The position numbers and the translations under genes were made by a program. Positions 17,946 to 27,483 of a stretch of DNA of 64,000 nt are shown here, piece by piece. The notes below the pieces were generated by a model. The model saw only the letters and a program-made list of their open reading frames with translations, was not told where the DNA came from and did no database searches. Origin of the DNA: CAVPHV01 sp963704825. GTDB taxonomy: Bacteria; Actinomycetota; Acidimicrobiia; Spongiisociales; UBA5794. How positions within the stretch are numbered: position 1 is the first letter of the stretch; each line of letters starts with the position of its first letter. The stretch lies in NCBI GenBank assembly GCA_963704825.1, contig CAVPHV010000012.1, forward strand, positions 62,001-126,000. The letters are read 5' to 3'.

Positions 17946-18170
17946 CCACACCCGGAGCCGGGAACGAGCACGACGCCACCCCTGAGTAGAAGAATGCGCC
18001 GCACTGCGCGCCGCACCTCGAGACGTGTGTCTCGCCGCCGGCGCTGAAGAACCAACTGTCGAATCTGGGCTCCCGCGTGGTCGCCGGGAGCCCGGTCGCG
18101 TGCTCTGCCGAACAGATGACACCGCGGTGCGGGGTGCGCCCTCTACGATCACCGCAGGAGGTACGCCCTC

Positions 18171-19427
18171 ATGAGCACCGGCAACCCACCCACCCAGGCA
18201 ACATCGGATCAGACCGATTCGAGCGAGACCCCTCCGCAGGGGCCGCCCTCCCGCACTGAAGCCCTCCCCCATGCGCCGGACTGGGCCAAGCCATTGATTC
18301 GATGGTCGATCTGGCGGGTCATCCTCTACGTCCTGATCACCATCGTTCTGGTCTGGATGGCGGGCCAAGCCCGTTCCCTGCTTTCGATGGTCGTCATCTC
18401 GTTCTTCTTCGGTATCGCGTTGATACCGGGGGTCAACTGGCTCCATCAGAAGTGGGGCTGGAAACGGGGCGCCGCAGTCGGCTTCATCTACCTCGCCGGC
18501 ATGATCTTCATGGCGCTGCTGGTCATGGTCTTGTTCCCGGCCATCGTGCAATTCGCCGACGCCATCCGTGGCGGCCTTCCCGACTGGCTCAACAGCATCG
18601 ACGCCTGGGCCTTGGACACGCTCGGTATCGACCTGTGGGAACAGAGCACCGGCGACAACGTTGCCGCAGGCACCACCAACGCCATCGCCGAGTGGGGCGA
18701 CGAAATCCTCGGCGCCGCCACCGGTCTCGCTACCACCACCGTCGCACTCATCTTCAACTTGGCGACCATTGCCATGTTCACGTTCTACTTCGCCGCCGAC
18801 GCTCCTCGCATCCAGCAGCTGTTCCTGTCGCGGATGAGCCCAGCCAACCAACAAAGGCTTGGTTGGACCTGGGATGAGGCGATCGCCCAGACGGGCGGGT
18901 ACTTCTACTCCCGAATGCTGATCATGCTCATCAACGGATCGCTCTTCTTCTTCGCGATGCTGCTGATCGGCATGCCGACAGCGCTCTCGCTGCCGCTGTC
19001 GATCTTCGAGGCGTTCGTGGCAACCTTCATCCCTGCCATCGGCACCTACATCGGATCGGCAGTCCCGATCCTGGTCACGATCCCGGTGCAGGGTTGGACT
19101 GCGGCGTTCATCCTGCTCGTTTGGGTGCTGATCTATCAGCAAATGGAGAACTACTGGCTCAGCCCCAAGTTGAGCGCAAAGACGATGACCCTCAACGGCG
19201 GCGTGGCCTTCGGCGCCGCTTTGGCCGGCGGGGCGATCGCAGGTCCGATGGGTGCATTCATGTCGCTCCCCATCGCCGCCCTGATCACCGCCATCGCCTC
19301 GAACTACACGAAGAGTTACGAGGTGGTCTACCACTCGCGCTACGAGGTCGACGAGGACCAGGTTGAGGTGAGCAAGGCGGAGCGCAAAGCCAAGAGTCGG
19401 TTCCGGCGCAACAAGACGAGCAACTAA
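18171..19427 (+). CDS. AI-2E family transporter (permease-like)
   Basis: A 418-residue membrane protein of the AI-2E (formerly UPF0118) family. A cytoplasmic Pro/Thr-rich N-terminus of about 45 residues is followed by clustered helices, a large central soluble region and the conserved C-terminal block FIPAIGTYIGSAVPILVT, then YQQMENYWLSPKL. Known members range from quorum-signal exporters to sodium/proton antiporters, so the substrate is not predictable. The start is preceded by GCAGGAGG. A dispersed 93-base repeat begins immediately after its stop codon. Confidence 0.9.
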   Translation: MSTGNPPTQATSDQTDSSETPPQGPPSRTEALPHAPDWAKPLIRWSIWRVILYVLITIVLVWMAGQARSLLSMVVISFFFGIALIPGVNWLHQKWGWKRGAAVGFIYLAGMIFMALLVMVLFPAIVQFADAIRGGLPDWLNSIDAWALDTLGIDLWEQSTGDNVAAGTTNAIAEWGDEILGAATGLATTTVALIFNLATIAMFTFYFAADAPRIQQLFLSRMSPANQQRLGWTWDEAIAQTGGYFYSRMLIMLINGSLFFFAMLLIGMPTALSLPLSIFEAFVATFIPAIGTYIGSAVPILVTIPVQGWTAAFILLVWVLIYQQMENYWLSPKLSAKTMTLNGGVAFGAALAGGAIAGPMGAFMSLPIAALITAIASNYTKSYEVVYHSRYEVDEDQVEVSKAERKAKSRFRRNKTSN

Positions 19428-19520
19428 GAGACTGTTGAACAACGTCAGGTTGGGCTTGCCGCGACCCTAGGACCAGGCGTTTGCTCGCCGGCGCCATCCC
19501 GCACGGCGTTTGTTCAACAC
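19428..19520. repeat. 93-base dispersed repeat, copy 1
   Basis: This segment and 34413-34505 have equal length and share roughly three quarters of their bases, including GAGACTG at one end, TTGGGCTTGC inside, ATCCCGCACGGCG and TGTTCAACAC at the other end. The outer parts (TTGAACAACG and CGTTTGTTCAA) are nearly inverted repeats. The layout suggests a small non-autonomous palindromic element placed directly after a gene. Confidence 0.7.
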
Positions 19521-19573
19521 GCTCGCGGCGTCCCACTGAATCAACCCGGCTTGGGCTCCACTACCCCTGCCTT

Positions 19574-20417
19574 CTACCCGTCCTCTGCCTCGATCTGGCC
19601 GATGTCGATGGCGGTCGTGAAGGTGTCGTAGCCCTGCTGATTCTGGTCGGCGTAGGCGAGCGCAAACTCGGTAACGGCTCGCCCGAACGTGTCGCCGTTC
19701 CCGAGGCAGCCGGCAATCGCGATCGAGTCGCCCGACCTTGCATGGGCGTGGCTCAGCGCCGCGTCACAGATCTTGATGTATATGGTCATACGACGCTGAT
19801 TCATGCTCGCCATATCCGCCAAGCCTTTCATGTCGTGGAACTGGCGCCAGTAGTACTGGTGGCCGGATGACTTGACCGACCAGCCGAGGAAGATGTCGCC
19901 GTAGGCCTGCATCAGGCGCTGCCGCTCGACCACCCGCTGACCATGACGGCGACAGGTGCTCTTCGGCAGGTCGTCCTCGACCACCGCGTCCGTTGCCTCC
20001 TTGATCTGCAGGAACAAGGGGTCGCCGTCGTCCTTGCCGGCGAACAGCACGATCATGCAACGTGTTCCCACGCTGCCGACGCCGACCACTCCTCCCGTTC
20101 CGAAGAAGCAAACGACCCGAAGTTCGTGAGGTGGGCATCGCCGCAGATCTGCGCCGAGAGCCCCGTTGCAGGGGTCCCGGCGAGATCTGCAGCCATGGCC
20201 TTGCCGGCGCCGCGATAGAACGTGAACGCGGACGGCGCCATTCGGCCGTGGCGAATCGGGACCAGCCAATGGAGGCGTTCCTTGTCCTGACCGGTGATCA
20301 GATCGACCGGGTCGGGCCGATTGGCCGGTGGCGACCAATCGGCGTGACTCGATCGGGGGACGGTCCTGGGGATCGCCTTCCCCTTCTGCTTCCGATCAGC
20401 GGCGTCTCCTTCGACAT
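19574..20417 (-). pseudogene. DUF2252 family gene with internal deletion and frame breaks
   Basis: Two pieces of a DUF2252 protein lie in different frames. The N-terminal piece reads GKAIPRTVPRSSHADW through CGDAHLTNFGSFASSERE; the C-terminal piece reads VVGVGSVGTRCMIVLFAGK through GCLGNGDTFGRAVTEFA to 19574. In complete family members about 200 residues containing the kinase-like core lie between these motifs, so a deletion with its junction near 20090-20100 has removed the middle. The plausible ATG at 20417 is also out of frame with the first piece. Not expected to encode an active protein. Confidence 0.8.
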
Positions 20418-20462
20418 GAACGCTCCCCCTCGTCCCGAAGCTCTCCTCCGCAAGTATTCCGG

Positions 20463-20858
20463 CTACGGCGTGGCGATGTCGTCTCCGTGAGCCGTCAGCG
20501 CCCAGATCACAGCGATCGAAACGGCGATGAAGATGATTCCCCAGATCGGATACCACGGCAGCCATGCGAATCCAACCAGGCCCTGGAGCACGGCGATGAT
20601 CACGCCGACGGTGCGAGCCCATACGGCAGCCTGGAAAAGCCCAAAGCCGGCGAAGAGCACGACGACCCCAATGAGGAGGTGGATCCAACCCCAGGCGGTT
20701 GCATCGAACTGGAAGATGTACTCTTGCCCAACGACGTAGAACTCGTCGTTGAAGAGTGCCACGAGGCCGGCGATGATCCACCAGATACCGGCCATGATCA
20801 TCATGACGCCGGCAAAGGTGGTCCATCCGATGGCCCATCCACTCGGTCGTGAAGTCAT
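20463..20858 (-). CDS. DUF7144-type small membrane protein
   Basis: A 131-residue protein with four transmembrane helices. Diagnostic segments are WTTFAGVMMIMAGIWWIIAG, ATAWGWIHLLIGVVVL and AWLPWYPIWGIIFIAV. Common in actinobacteria, function unknown. Strong GAAGGAGAAGG ribosome-binding site. A close paralogue lies at 27790-28197 on the opposite strand, so the two flank the IS110/arsenic island. Confidence 0.88.
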   Translation of the reverse strand: MTSRPSGWAIGWTTFAGVMMIMAGIWWIIAGLVALFNDEFYVVGQEYIFQFDATAWGWIHLLIGVVVLFAGFGLFQAAVWARTVGVIIAVLQGLVGFAWLPWYPIWGIIFIAVSIAVIWALTAHGDDIATP

Positions 20859-21125
20859 TGTTTCCTTCTCCTTCTATCTCGCCTCGATCCAACAAACCAT
20901 TCTCGCGCAAACGATCCTTCGGTAACCACCCGATACGGGTGTCGGGCAGCTCGTGGTCGGCTCCGGTCGTCGGTACCAGACGGTAAGGCCGTCGGGCCGG
21001 CCGGGATCCCACGCGATTCGGGCGTTGGTTGATGGAGCGGGCGATCACAGACTGGGTGCAGCCGGTGGTACGACAACTCCAGCGCCGCCCCCTGGGGCGC
21101 CGCGTCCCATGACTCGATCACCGAT
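20859..21125. other. Intergenic region, no gene seen
   Basis: Holds the ribosome-binding site of the DUF7144 gene at its left end and the sequence downstream of the hydrolase stop. I see no convincing gene, hairpin or repeat in it. Confidence 0.5.
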
Positions 21126-23126
21126 CTACTGCATGTCGGCGGGAGCTTCTCCCGGGGTAGCCGCAATCGCCGGCTCTGCGGCGTCTTCCGGCGTCCGGTC
21201 CCGCAGCCAGATCCGCCGCTTGACCCGCTTGGGCTTGCTGCCGTCCTCGCCGGTTTGCTCCTTGGACGCCTTGATGCGCTCGCCGCGTTCGATCTCGAGT
21301 TGGCGCAGTGTGTCGTAGACGGCCTGCATCTGCTCATCGGTCGTCGAGTCGAGCCGGTATGCGGCGTGCACAAAGGTCGGGGTGTCTGCCCGGTAGTCAT
21401 GGCCGAAGCTCTTGAAGTGGCCCGGTACGACCCGCATCGCGTTCATGGCGTCAATCACGATCTGGACGAAGGTGATGATCGGAGACCAGGTCATCCCCTC
21501 GGGTACGTTCCTGCCCCGTTCGGAGCCGGCCAGCCATGGCGGTTCCTTGACCGCCCACCTCACCGACATCTGCGCGATGGGGTCGTTGTCATGGTCGACC
21601 ACAACGGCGCGCAGCTTCTCCTGCTGCTCAGCCGACAACTCCTCGTAGTGATCGAAGTTGTCGAAGGCGCCGATGGTGCCCTCCGGCACAAGGTCACTCG
21701 AACCTTGGGCCATCCCGGTCTTCGACCACTTGGCCAAGCCGGGGAGCCCGAACCACAACGCCCGATCGATGCCATAGTGATCGAACCCCTCGATGCCCTG
21801 ATGCATCATGACGTCGGACGACGACCAGGCGCCGAGGCTCTCCCCGAAGACCAGCAGCGTCGGGCGCTTGTCCTCCGGCACCGCCCGCAACCTCTGCCGA
21901 ACCCCCCACAGCAAGCCACGGAACTGGGACCGGCCAAGATGGACCTTCTGCACCTCGAGGAACGAGGGGCCACGACCGTATTGGATACAAGCTGTGGCGA
22001 TATCTCCCCGGGTCAGGATCTCGACAGCTTCAATCATGGTCTGGTCGACCCAACCCGTGCCCGTCGGTGAGACGAGCAGCAGGTACTTGCGGTCAAAGGC
22101 ACCGAGGCGTTCGAGTTCGTCGAGCATCATCTCGGAACGGCCCGACGGGTAGAGCGGCTCGCTGTTGACCCCGACGTAGGCCCGGATCGGATGAGCGACC
22201 GCTTTCTCCCCCAACGTGGACTCGATCAGGTCCGGGGTGACGACGTCGGTGACGAATCGCCGACCCTGAAGGCCCAGCTCACCGAACGGGGAAACACTGT
22301 TCGGTCCGCCGGACACATACTCGTTGTCGGGTGGCGTCGAGTAGGCCGGTTCGATCTTCTCGTTGCTTCGAGCGATGACCCCGACGCCGGTGTAGTACAG
22401 CGTTACCGCGCCGGCCGCCCACACGGCCGAGTTGAGCGTCTTGCCGAACTGTGCTTGAAGCGCCCCGGGACCGAAGAAGGCTGCCATCGAGCGACGGGAG
22501 GCGAGGAACGTTCGACCGATGCCGCGCCCGCCAGACGCCACCGCCACGCCCAATGCAACCGAGCCCGTCACGGTGGCCGGCTTATCATCGTCCGTCCACC
22601 GCTCGATCACGGCCTGCCGCTGAGACAACAGCTTCCTGCTGTACACCATTGCGGCGGCGAAGCTGGCACCGCTGGTGATGATCGGACGCATTGCCGACTT
22701 TGGGGGATACTTGCTCTTCACCTCATTGGCGGCCTCGTAGATGATGCCGCCAATGGCGCCGGCAGCAGCCAAACGCCCGGCACTGCGAACTGATGCCCTT
22801 GCGGTAGATTCGTCGTCCGTCTCGGGAATCCGGCTCACCGCCATACCTGCGGCGGCCAACGCCGCCCGCGTTCCGAACCGCACCGTCGCTGGGGCCGTCT
22901 CCGGCACGATGCGTCGCACCGCGGCGTCGACCGCGGACACAACGAGGTCGGCGGCAAGGACCGAAAGCGCCCCCGCCATACCTTGGTGCAACGTGGCGCG
23001 CGGCATCAGCGATGGGCCGAACGAGCTGATGAAAGCGTCCGTTTTGAGCGGCGCCGATGGGCTGTTGGTGATCGGATTGAGCCAGTCGGCAACCCCGACG
23101 GCAACGCCAACAACTGTGGACTTCAT
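21126..23126 (-). CDS. Membrane-anchored alpha/beta-hydrolase family protein (Abhydrolase_9 type)
   Basis: A 666-residue protein. The first 270 residues contain several hydrophobic segments; the remainder is an alpha/beta-hydrolase-like domain with the nucleophile elbow VFGESLGAWSS and supporting segments YVGVNSEPLYPSGRSEMMLDEL and DHDNDPIAQMSVRW. This two-part build matches the Abhydrolase_9 (DUF2319) family of actinobacterial membrane hydrolases of unknown substrate. The C-terminal 50 residues are charged and low in complexity. No obvious operon partner. Confidence 0.88.
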   Translation of the reverse strand: MKSTVVGVAVGVADWLNPITNSPSAPLKTDAFISSFGPSLMPRATLHQGMAGALSVLAADLVVSAVDAAVRRIVPETAPATVRFGTRAALAAAGMAVSRIPETDDESTARASVRSAGRLAAAGAIGGIIYEAANEVKSKYPPKSAMRPIITSGASFAAAMVYSRKLLSQRQAVIERWTDDDKPATVTGSVALGVAVASGGRGIGRTFLASRRSMAAFFGPGALQAQFGKTLNSAVWAAGAVTLYYTGVGVIARSNEKIEPAYSTPPDNEYVSGGPNSVSPFGELGLQGRRFVTDVVTPDLIESTLGEKAVAHPIRAYVGVNSEPLYPSGRSEMMLDELERLGAFDRKYLLLVSPTGTGWVDQTMIEAVEILTRGDIATACIQYGRGPSFLEVQKVHLGRSQFRGLLWGVRQRLRAVPEDKRPTLLVFGESLGAWSSSDVMMHQGIEGFDHYGIDRALWFGLPGLAKWSKTGMAQGSSDLVPEGTIGAFDNFDHYEELSAEQQEKLRAVVVDHDNDPIAQMSVRWAVKEPPWLAGSERGRNVPEGMTWSPIITFVQIVIDAMNAMRVVPGHFKSFGHDYRADTPTFVHAAYRLDSTTDEQMQAVYDTLRQLEIERGERIKASKEQTGEDGSKPKRVKRRIWLRDRTPEDAAEPAIAATPGEAPADMQ

Positions 23127-23189
23127 TGTGTCTCCCTTCGCCCCATGGGCCGTTCACCCACCAAATCGTCGCTTGTGTGAGGACATAGC

Positions 23190-24187
23190 CTAAGCGCTCG
23201 GCAGAAGGCGCGGAATGTCGGCCAAGTCGTACTGGCAGGACCCAGCGTACGAGAGCATTGCGCGCCGCCACCACCCAGAAGGGGTGGTCTCCGACGGAAG
23301 CGCGGCGTTGGCTCGCCGGTCACCACCGCGGTTGAGCCGGTGCCGCACCGTCTTACCGGATGATGCCGGGATCGGGGCGACACCGCACAGGTGCGCCCAG
23401 GCGGCTTCAGAACGGATACGTTGCGGGTTGTCGCCGGCCGCAACCAGCAGCATCGACGCCGTCTCGGCACCGACACCTTTGAGCTCGAGCAGCGAGGGAG
23501 CGACCTCGTCGACCAGGCTCCGCAGCTTGACACGGATCTGTTTCGTCTCGGCGTCGAGGCCTTTGATGCGTCGTGCCAGGTTCCGGATGGTGCACAAGGT
23601 GACATACGAGACCGGATCCGAGCTCACCCGGGGCCGCATCTTGGCCATCTCGGTCAGCATCGAGACCTGGGGGCGAGCGACGAACCGTTCCCGGATCGGT
23701 CCGGGGCGGTGAACACCAACTGACGGATCTGGTTCAGGGTCTGGATCCGTTGATCCCGGGCCGAACGACGCGCCACCAGCAGCACCCGCATCTGCTCCAT
23801 CGGGCCGTCACGTAGCTTGGGACGCCCCGCAGGCCTCGACCAGACAACGCGGCTCGTGCCGCCGCCACCGCGTCGGTCGGATCGGACTTGCCGCGGCGAT
23901 GCCGCAACTGACGGTCGGGGCGATCCACCTCCACCACCTCGACCCGGTGGTCGCGGAGGAACCGAGCCAGGCCGGCGCTATACGAACCGGTGCCTTCGAC
24001 CCCGACGCTGATCACGGTCCCGAATCCCTCGAGCCACGCCAACAGTTTGCAATACCCGGCTTCGGTGGTTCGAACGACTCGATCCCCAACACCGGCGCCG
24101 AGGTGATCAAGCACCGCGGCGACATGGAAATCAACATGGGTATCCACGCCGCACAAACAACACGGGTATCTACGATGGTCATCGCCA
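23190..24187 (-). pseudogene. Decayed IS110-family transposase
   Basis: Fragments of one IS110-type transposase in at least three frames: MAMTIVDT, then CGVDTHVDFHVAAVLDHLG (RuvC-like DEDD start), RGKSDPTDAVAAARAALSGRG, RPKLRDGPMEQMRVLLVARR, QLVFTAPDR, and a C-terminal part with LKGVGAETASMLLVAAGDNP and RLNRGGDRRANAAL. The normal C-terminal tail after ANAAL is absent. Frames change near 24150, 23830 and 23690. The element abuts the truncated ArsR-ArsC gene, which it appears to have disrupted. Confidence 0.85.
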
Positions 24188-24816
24188 TCCCTTTCTCTCG
24201 CAAAACGGGCAAAGGGGTGGCACGCACCACCGGAACGGCGGACGTCGATGCGGTCGAAGCTGTCGTTACCAGCTCGACCGACGTCACACCGCCGACCGGT
24301 GAGCTGGATGTGTTGGAGCATGCCGGGCTGATCGAACGGTCGCGTTCTTCGGGTGATGGCCGTCGCCGTTATGTGCGGCTCCGCCACGAGGTCCTCGACG
24401 TGCTGGGCGTGGGGGTGGCGGTTCCTGATGGCCCGGTGGTGTTTGTGTGCACCCACAATTCTGCTCGGTCGCAGATGGCGGCGGCGGTGTGGTCGGCGAC
24501 GAGACCAACCCCGGCGTTGAGTGCAGGGACCCATCCCGCCCAGCGGGTCCACCCAGGAGCGGTGGCCGCCGCAGCCCGGGCCGGGTATGACCTTTCCGAA
24601 GCGGTGCCCCGGTTGATCGGTGACGTTGCGGTGGAGGGGAGCCTGGTGGTGACGGTGTGTGACCGGGCCCATGAGGAGCTCGAGCCTGGGGCGGATTGGC
24701 TGCACTGGTCGATCCCCGACCCAGTGGAGGGGGCGTCGCCGAAGGCGTTCGATTCTGCATTGGCCGAGTTGGAGACACGGATCAAGACCGTGACGGGAGG
24801 ACCCCACCGTGACTGA
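24175..24816 (+). CDS. ArsR-ArsC fusion, regulator domain truncated by IS110
   Basis: The C-terminal two thirds are a low-molecular-weight phosphatase-type arsenate reductase with the P-loop VCTHNSARS and a late Asp-Pro (IPDP). Ahead of it is only the recognition end of an ArsR winged helix (ELDVLEHAGLIERSRSSGDG, then RRRYVRLRHEVL); the preceding helices are missing and replaced by sequence from the IS110 end. The junction is near 24290-24300. A start at 24175 keeps the frame open but lies in the insertion sequence, so the true start is uncertain. Regulation by the ArsR part is probably lost; the reductase domain may still be made. Confidence 0.75.
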   Translation: MVIAIPFSRKTGKGVARTTGTADVDAVEAVVTSSTDVTPPTGELDVLEHAGLIERSRSSGDGRRRYVRLRHEVLDVLGVGVAVPDGPVVFVCTHNSARSQMAAAVWSATRPTPALSAGTHPAQRVHPGAVAAAARAGYDLSEAVPRLIGDVAVEGSLVVTVCDRAHEELEPGADWLHWSIPDPVEGASPKAFDSALAELETRIKTVTGGPHRD

Positions 24817-25459
24817 CGGCACTACGAAGCTCACCGCGGAACAGCAGTATCTGGTCACACAAGCCGCGGAGCGGCTGAAAGGTGACTTCGCTGGGGTGTT
24901 CTCGGTGGAGACGATCGAACGGTTCATGACCGAATCCCAAGCCCAGTTGGAGAGCCGGGCCAAGGTGACCACGTGGCTGCCGATCCTGATTGAACGATTC
25001 GCCCGGGACCGTCTCCGGGCTCTTGCGAAAGTAGAAGGTCTGATGACCGATCAACGACCCGCTGTCCTGTTCCTGTGTGTACACAATGCCGGCCGTTCCC
25101 AGATGGCGGCGGGTTGGCTGCGCCACCTGGCCGGCGACACCGTCGATGTGTTCTCCGGTGGCTCGGAGCCAGCTGAAAACGTGAATGAAGTGGCGGTGGA
25201 GGCGATGGCGGAGGTGGGGATCGACATCCGCACCGAGTTCCCCAAACCATGGACCGACGAGATCATCCGCGCCGCCGACGTGGTGATCACCATGGGCTGC
25301 GGCGACGCCTGCCCGGTGTATCCCGGGAAACGCTATGAGGACTGGGAACTCACCGACCCCGCCGGGCAACCCATCGAGACGGTGCGCCAGGTGCGCGACG
25401 ACATCCAGGCTCGGGTCCAGGCGTTGATGACGAGCCTCGACATCCCCGCACAAGTGTGA
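24809..25459 (+). CDS. arsC: Arsenate reductase (LMW phosphatase type) with N-terminal three-helix domain
   Basis: A 216-residue protein that should reduce arsenate to arsenite in the cytoplasm. Residues about 1-75 form a helical domain as in actinobacterial protein-tyrosine-phosphatase-like ArsC enzymes; the catalytic part starts with VLFLCVHNAGRSQMAAG (P-loop) and has the later Cys pair in MGCGDACP. Such enzymes usually draw electrons from mycothiol/mycoredoxin or thioredoxin. GTG start with GGGAGG upstream, overlapping the preceding stop by eight bases. The next gene, a channel, overlaps its stop, so the three form an arsenic operon. Confidence 0.92.
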   Translation: MTDGTTKLTAEQQYLVTQAAERLKGDFAGVFSVETIERFMTESQAQLESRAKVTTWLPILIERFARDRLRALAKVEGLMTDQRPAVLFLCVHNAGRSQMAAGWLRHLAGDTVDVFSGGSEPAENVNEVAVEAMAEVGIDIRTEFPKPWTDEIIRAADVVITMGCGDACPVYPGKRYEDWELTDPAGQPIETVRQVRDDIQARVQALMTSLDIPAQV

Positions 25460-26157
25460 TGCCGACGCTGGGAAGGCGGATCGCCGCCGAGTTCGTCGGC
25501 ACCGCCTTCCTGCTGGCGGCCATCGTCGGCTCGGGGATCATGGCCGAGACCCTCTCCATTGATCCTGGGCTGCAGCTGTTGCAGAACGCGTTGGCGACTG
25601 CGGGTGCGCTCACCGCGATGATCCTGGCACTGGGACCGGTGTCGGGGGCGCACCTCAACCCGGCGGTCACCCTCGCAGACCGGGCCTTCGGGGGGCTCAC
25701 CAACCGCGAGACGATCGGCTACATCACCGCCCAGATCAGCGGCGGTATCGCCGGAGTGATCGTCGCCAACCTCATGTTCGACCTCCCGGCCGTCACCTGG
25801 TCCACCACCGCTCGATCCGGTTCACATCTCTGGCTGGCCGAAGCCGTTGCCACCATCGGGCTGTTGTTGGTGATCTTCGGGCTGGTCCGTTCCGGGAAAG
25901 CGTCGGTGGCGGCGTTTGCGGTCGGCGGTTACATCGCCGGCGCCTACTACTTCACCTCGTCGACCAGTTTCGCCAACCCTGCCGTGACCGTCGCCCGTAC
26001 ACTCTCCGACACCTTCGCAGGGATCGCTCCCGCCTCTGCCCCCAGCTTCGTAGTCGCCGAGCTCATCGGCGTCGGTATCGCCGTCGGCTTCATCAGGTGG
26101 CTGTTCCCCCATCTCGCAGAGGTAGCCGACCAGGTCATCGTTCCCCACACCCAATGA
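25459..26157 (+). CDS. MIP-family channel (AqpS-like aquaglyceroporin) in arsenic operon
   Basis: A 232-residue major intrinsic protein with six helices and two NPA boxes (GAHLNPAVT and FANPAVTVA). Its ATG overlaps the arsC stop (TGATG). In rhizobial ars operons an aquaglyceroporin takes the place of ArsB/Acr3: arsenate is reduced inside and arsenite flows out down its gradient. The same logic is inferred here because no ArsB, Acr3 or ArsA gene is present. An upstream GTG at 25456 would add one residue. Confidence 0.9.
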   Translation: MPTLGRRIAAEFVGTAFLLAAIVGSGIMAETLSIDPGLQLLQNALATAGALTAMILALGPVSGAHLNPAVTLADRAFGGLTNRETIGYITAQISGGIAGVIVANLMFDLPAVTWSTTARSGSHLWLAEAVATIGLLLVIFGLVRSGKASVAAFAVGGYIAGAYYFTSSTSFANPAVTVARTLSDTFAGIAPASAPSFVVAELIGVGIAVGFIRWLFPHLAEVADQVIVPHTQ

Positions 26158-26424
26158 CCGGCAGGGTCGATTCCGTGAGCACCGCCGCCAGACACGCCGA
26201 TCACCAGTTACGGAACAAGAACGACCATCTCGCATAGCGCTCGGGATCGAGGCCTGTTTGGATGTCAAGGGGTGTTTTGGGCGCGGTGGAGCGGCTCGAC
26301 GGATGACGAGCTCGGTGGCGTAGGCTGGGGGGTGGCCCGGGGTGGCTGAGCGGAAGATCCGGCGCTTCAGGATGCAACGCCGGCCACGCGCGGCGACAGA
26401 GACGTTCCTGGGTGCCCCCGGGCC
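26158..26424. other. Intergenic region between channel gene and IS110 transposase
   Basis: Probably contains the IS110 end downstream of its transposase. A 6-bp stem CCGGCG/CGCCGG with a 13-base loop lies at 26359-26383 and a G/C-rich stretch at 26410-26425. No gene is visible, and the exact element boundary cannot be set from one copy. Confidence 0.45.
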
Positions 26425-27450
26425 CTATCGCGTCTGTTGGTCGGCGACGAGGTGACGGTAGACGATGTCGGAGAGACGCCGTTTCAACGCTCGTAGGGCT
26501 TCTTTGGGTGTTTTGCCTTCTTGGCGTTTGCGTTCGTAGAAGGCGCGGCCTTCGGTGTGGGGGAAGCGGAGCCGGCAGATCGCAATGGTGTGGATGGCGT
26601 GGTTGAGCATGCGGTTGCCTCTCGGGTTGAGCCGATGCCGCTTGTGTGCTCCGGAGGACGCTTCGATGGGGGCGGTGCCGTTGTGGGCGGCGTAGTGATG
26701 GCGGGTCGGGAATCGGGCCATGTCGCCGCTGTGGCCGATCAGCAGCCCGGCAACGACGGGGCCGACCCCGTAGATCTCCGTCAGCGACGTCCCGGATGCT
26801 TCCACCGCCGCTGCGAGGCGAGCTTTGGATGCTTGGCGTTCCTTGTTGAGCCTCCGCACCTCTGCGAGGGACTGGTGGGCGATGCGTTTGCGTTCCGTCT
26901 CCACCATGGTGGCGGGCCGGACCCGGCGCAGTAGTCGGGAGGCCTTGCTGGGGGTCATCTCGCTGCTCAACCCGCCAGGGATCAAGGTGGCGAGCACGGC
27001 GTGGAGCCTGGAGGCGGCTTGGGTCTTCAGACTGGAGAGCTGCTTGTGGCGCATTGCGAGCATCCGCAGCACCGCCACATGATCCTCCGCCGTCACCGCG
27101 TTCAGTCCTGGTTGACGGAGCGCCACAATGGCGACCGAGCGGGCGTCATTGGCGTCGTTCTTCTGGGACCGAGCCGAATCCAACACCCGCACCCGAGCCG
27201 CCTGCGTTGCCGGCACATCGAGCACCTGCTCGCCGGCGGCGACCAGCTGTTGGGCCAGTAGGTGGCCGTGACCGTTGGCGGACTCGATCGCCCACCGCCT
27301 CGCCGGGAACCGCTGCGCCCACGCCAACAGTTCTCGGCTCTGGCGTTTGGTTGAGCGCACCTCGATCTCCGCGATCACCTGCTCACCACTGCCGACGGCG
27401 GCTGCCGCGTGGGATCCCTTATGCGGGTCGATACCAATCATCACCGACAT
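26425..27450 (-). CDS. IS110-family transposase, intact
   Basis: A 341-residue transposase/recombinase. The N-terminal RuvC-like DEDD domain begins MSVMIGIDPHKGSHAAA and includes SQKNDANDARSVA; the C-terminal transposase_20 domain includes IYGVGPVVAGLLIGHSG and HNGTAPIEASSGAHKRHRLN with the presumed catalytic Ser. The ATG follows GGAGGTGTG. IS110 elements lack typical inverted repeats and are guided by an element-encoded bridge RNA; a structured candidate lies just upstream. It is unrelated at close range to the decayed IS110 copy at 23190. Confidence 0.95.
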   Translation of the reverse strand: MSVMIGIDPHKGSHAAAAVGSGEQVIAEIEVRSTKRQSRELLAWAQRFPARRWAIESANGHGHLLAQQLVAAGEQVLDVPATQAARVRVLDSARSQKNDANDARSVAIVALRQPGLNAVTAEDHVAVLRMLAMRHKQLSSLKTQAASRLHAVLATLIPGGLSSEMTPSKASRLLRRVRPATMVETERKRIAHQSLAEVRRLNKERQASKARLAAAVEASGTSLTEIYGVGPVVAGLLIGHSGDMARFPTRHHYAAHNGTAPIEASSGAHKRHRLNPRGNRMLNHAIHTIAICRLRFPHTEGRAFYERKRQEGKTPKEALRALKRRLSDIVYRHLVADQQTR

Positions 27451-27483
27451 CACACACCTCCTCTGGTTCGGGGCCGGTGGGTT

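Noticed and set aside
17763..19442. Long minus-strand ORF antisense to the AI-2E gene
   Set aside because: A shadow frame in GC-rich DNA with a His/Arg/Gly-biased composition and no domain.
26341..26425. tRNA-like sequence (GGTGGCTGAGCGG) downstream of the IS110 transposase
   Set aside because: No acceptor stem, T-loop or proper anticodon arm can be folded around it.
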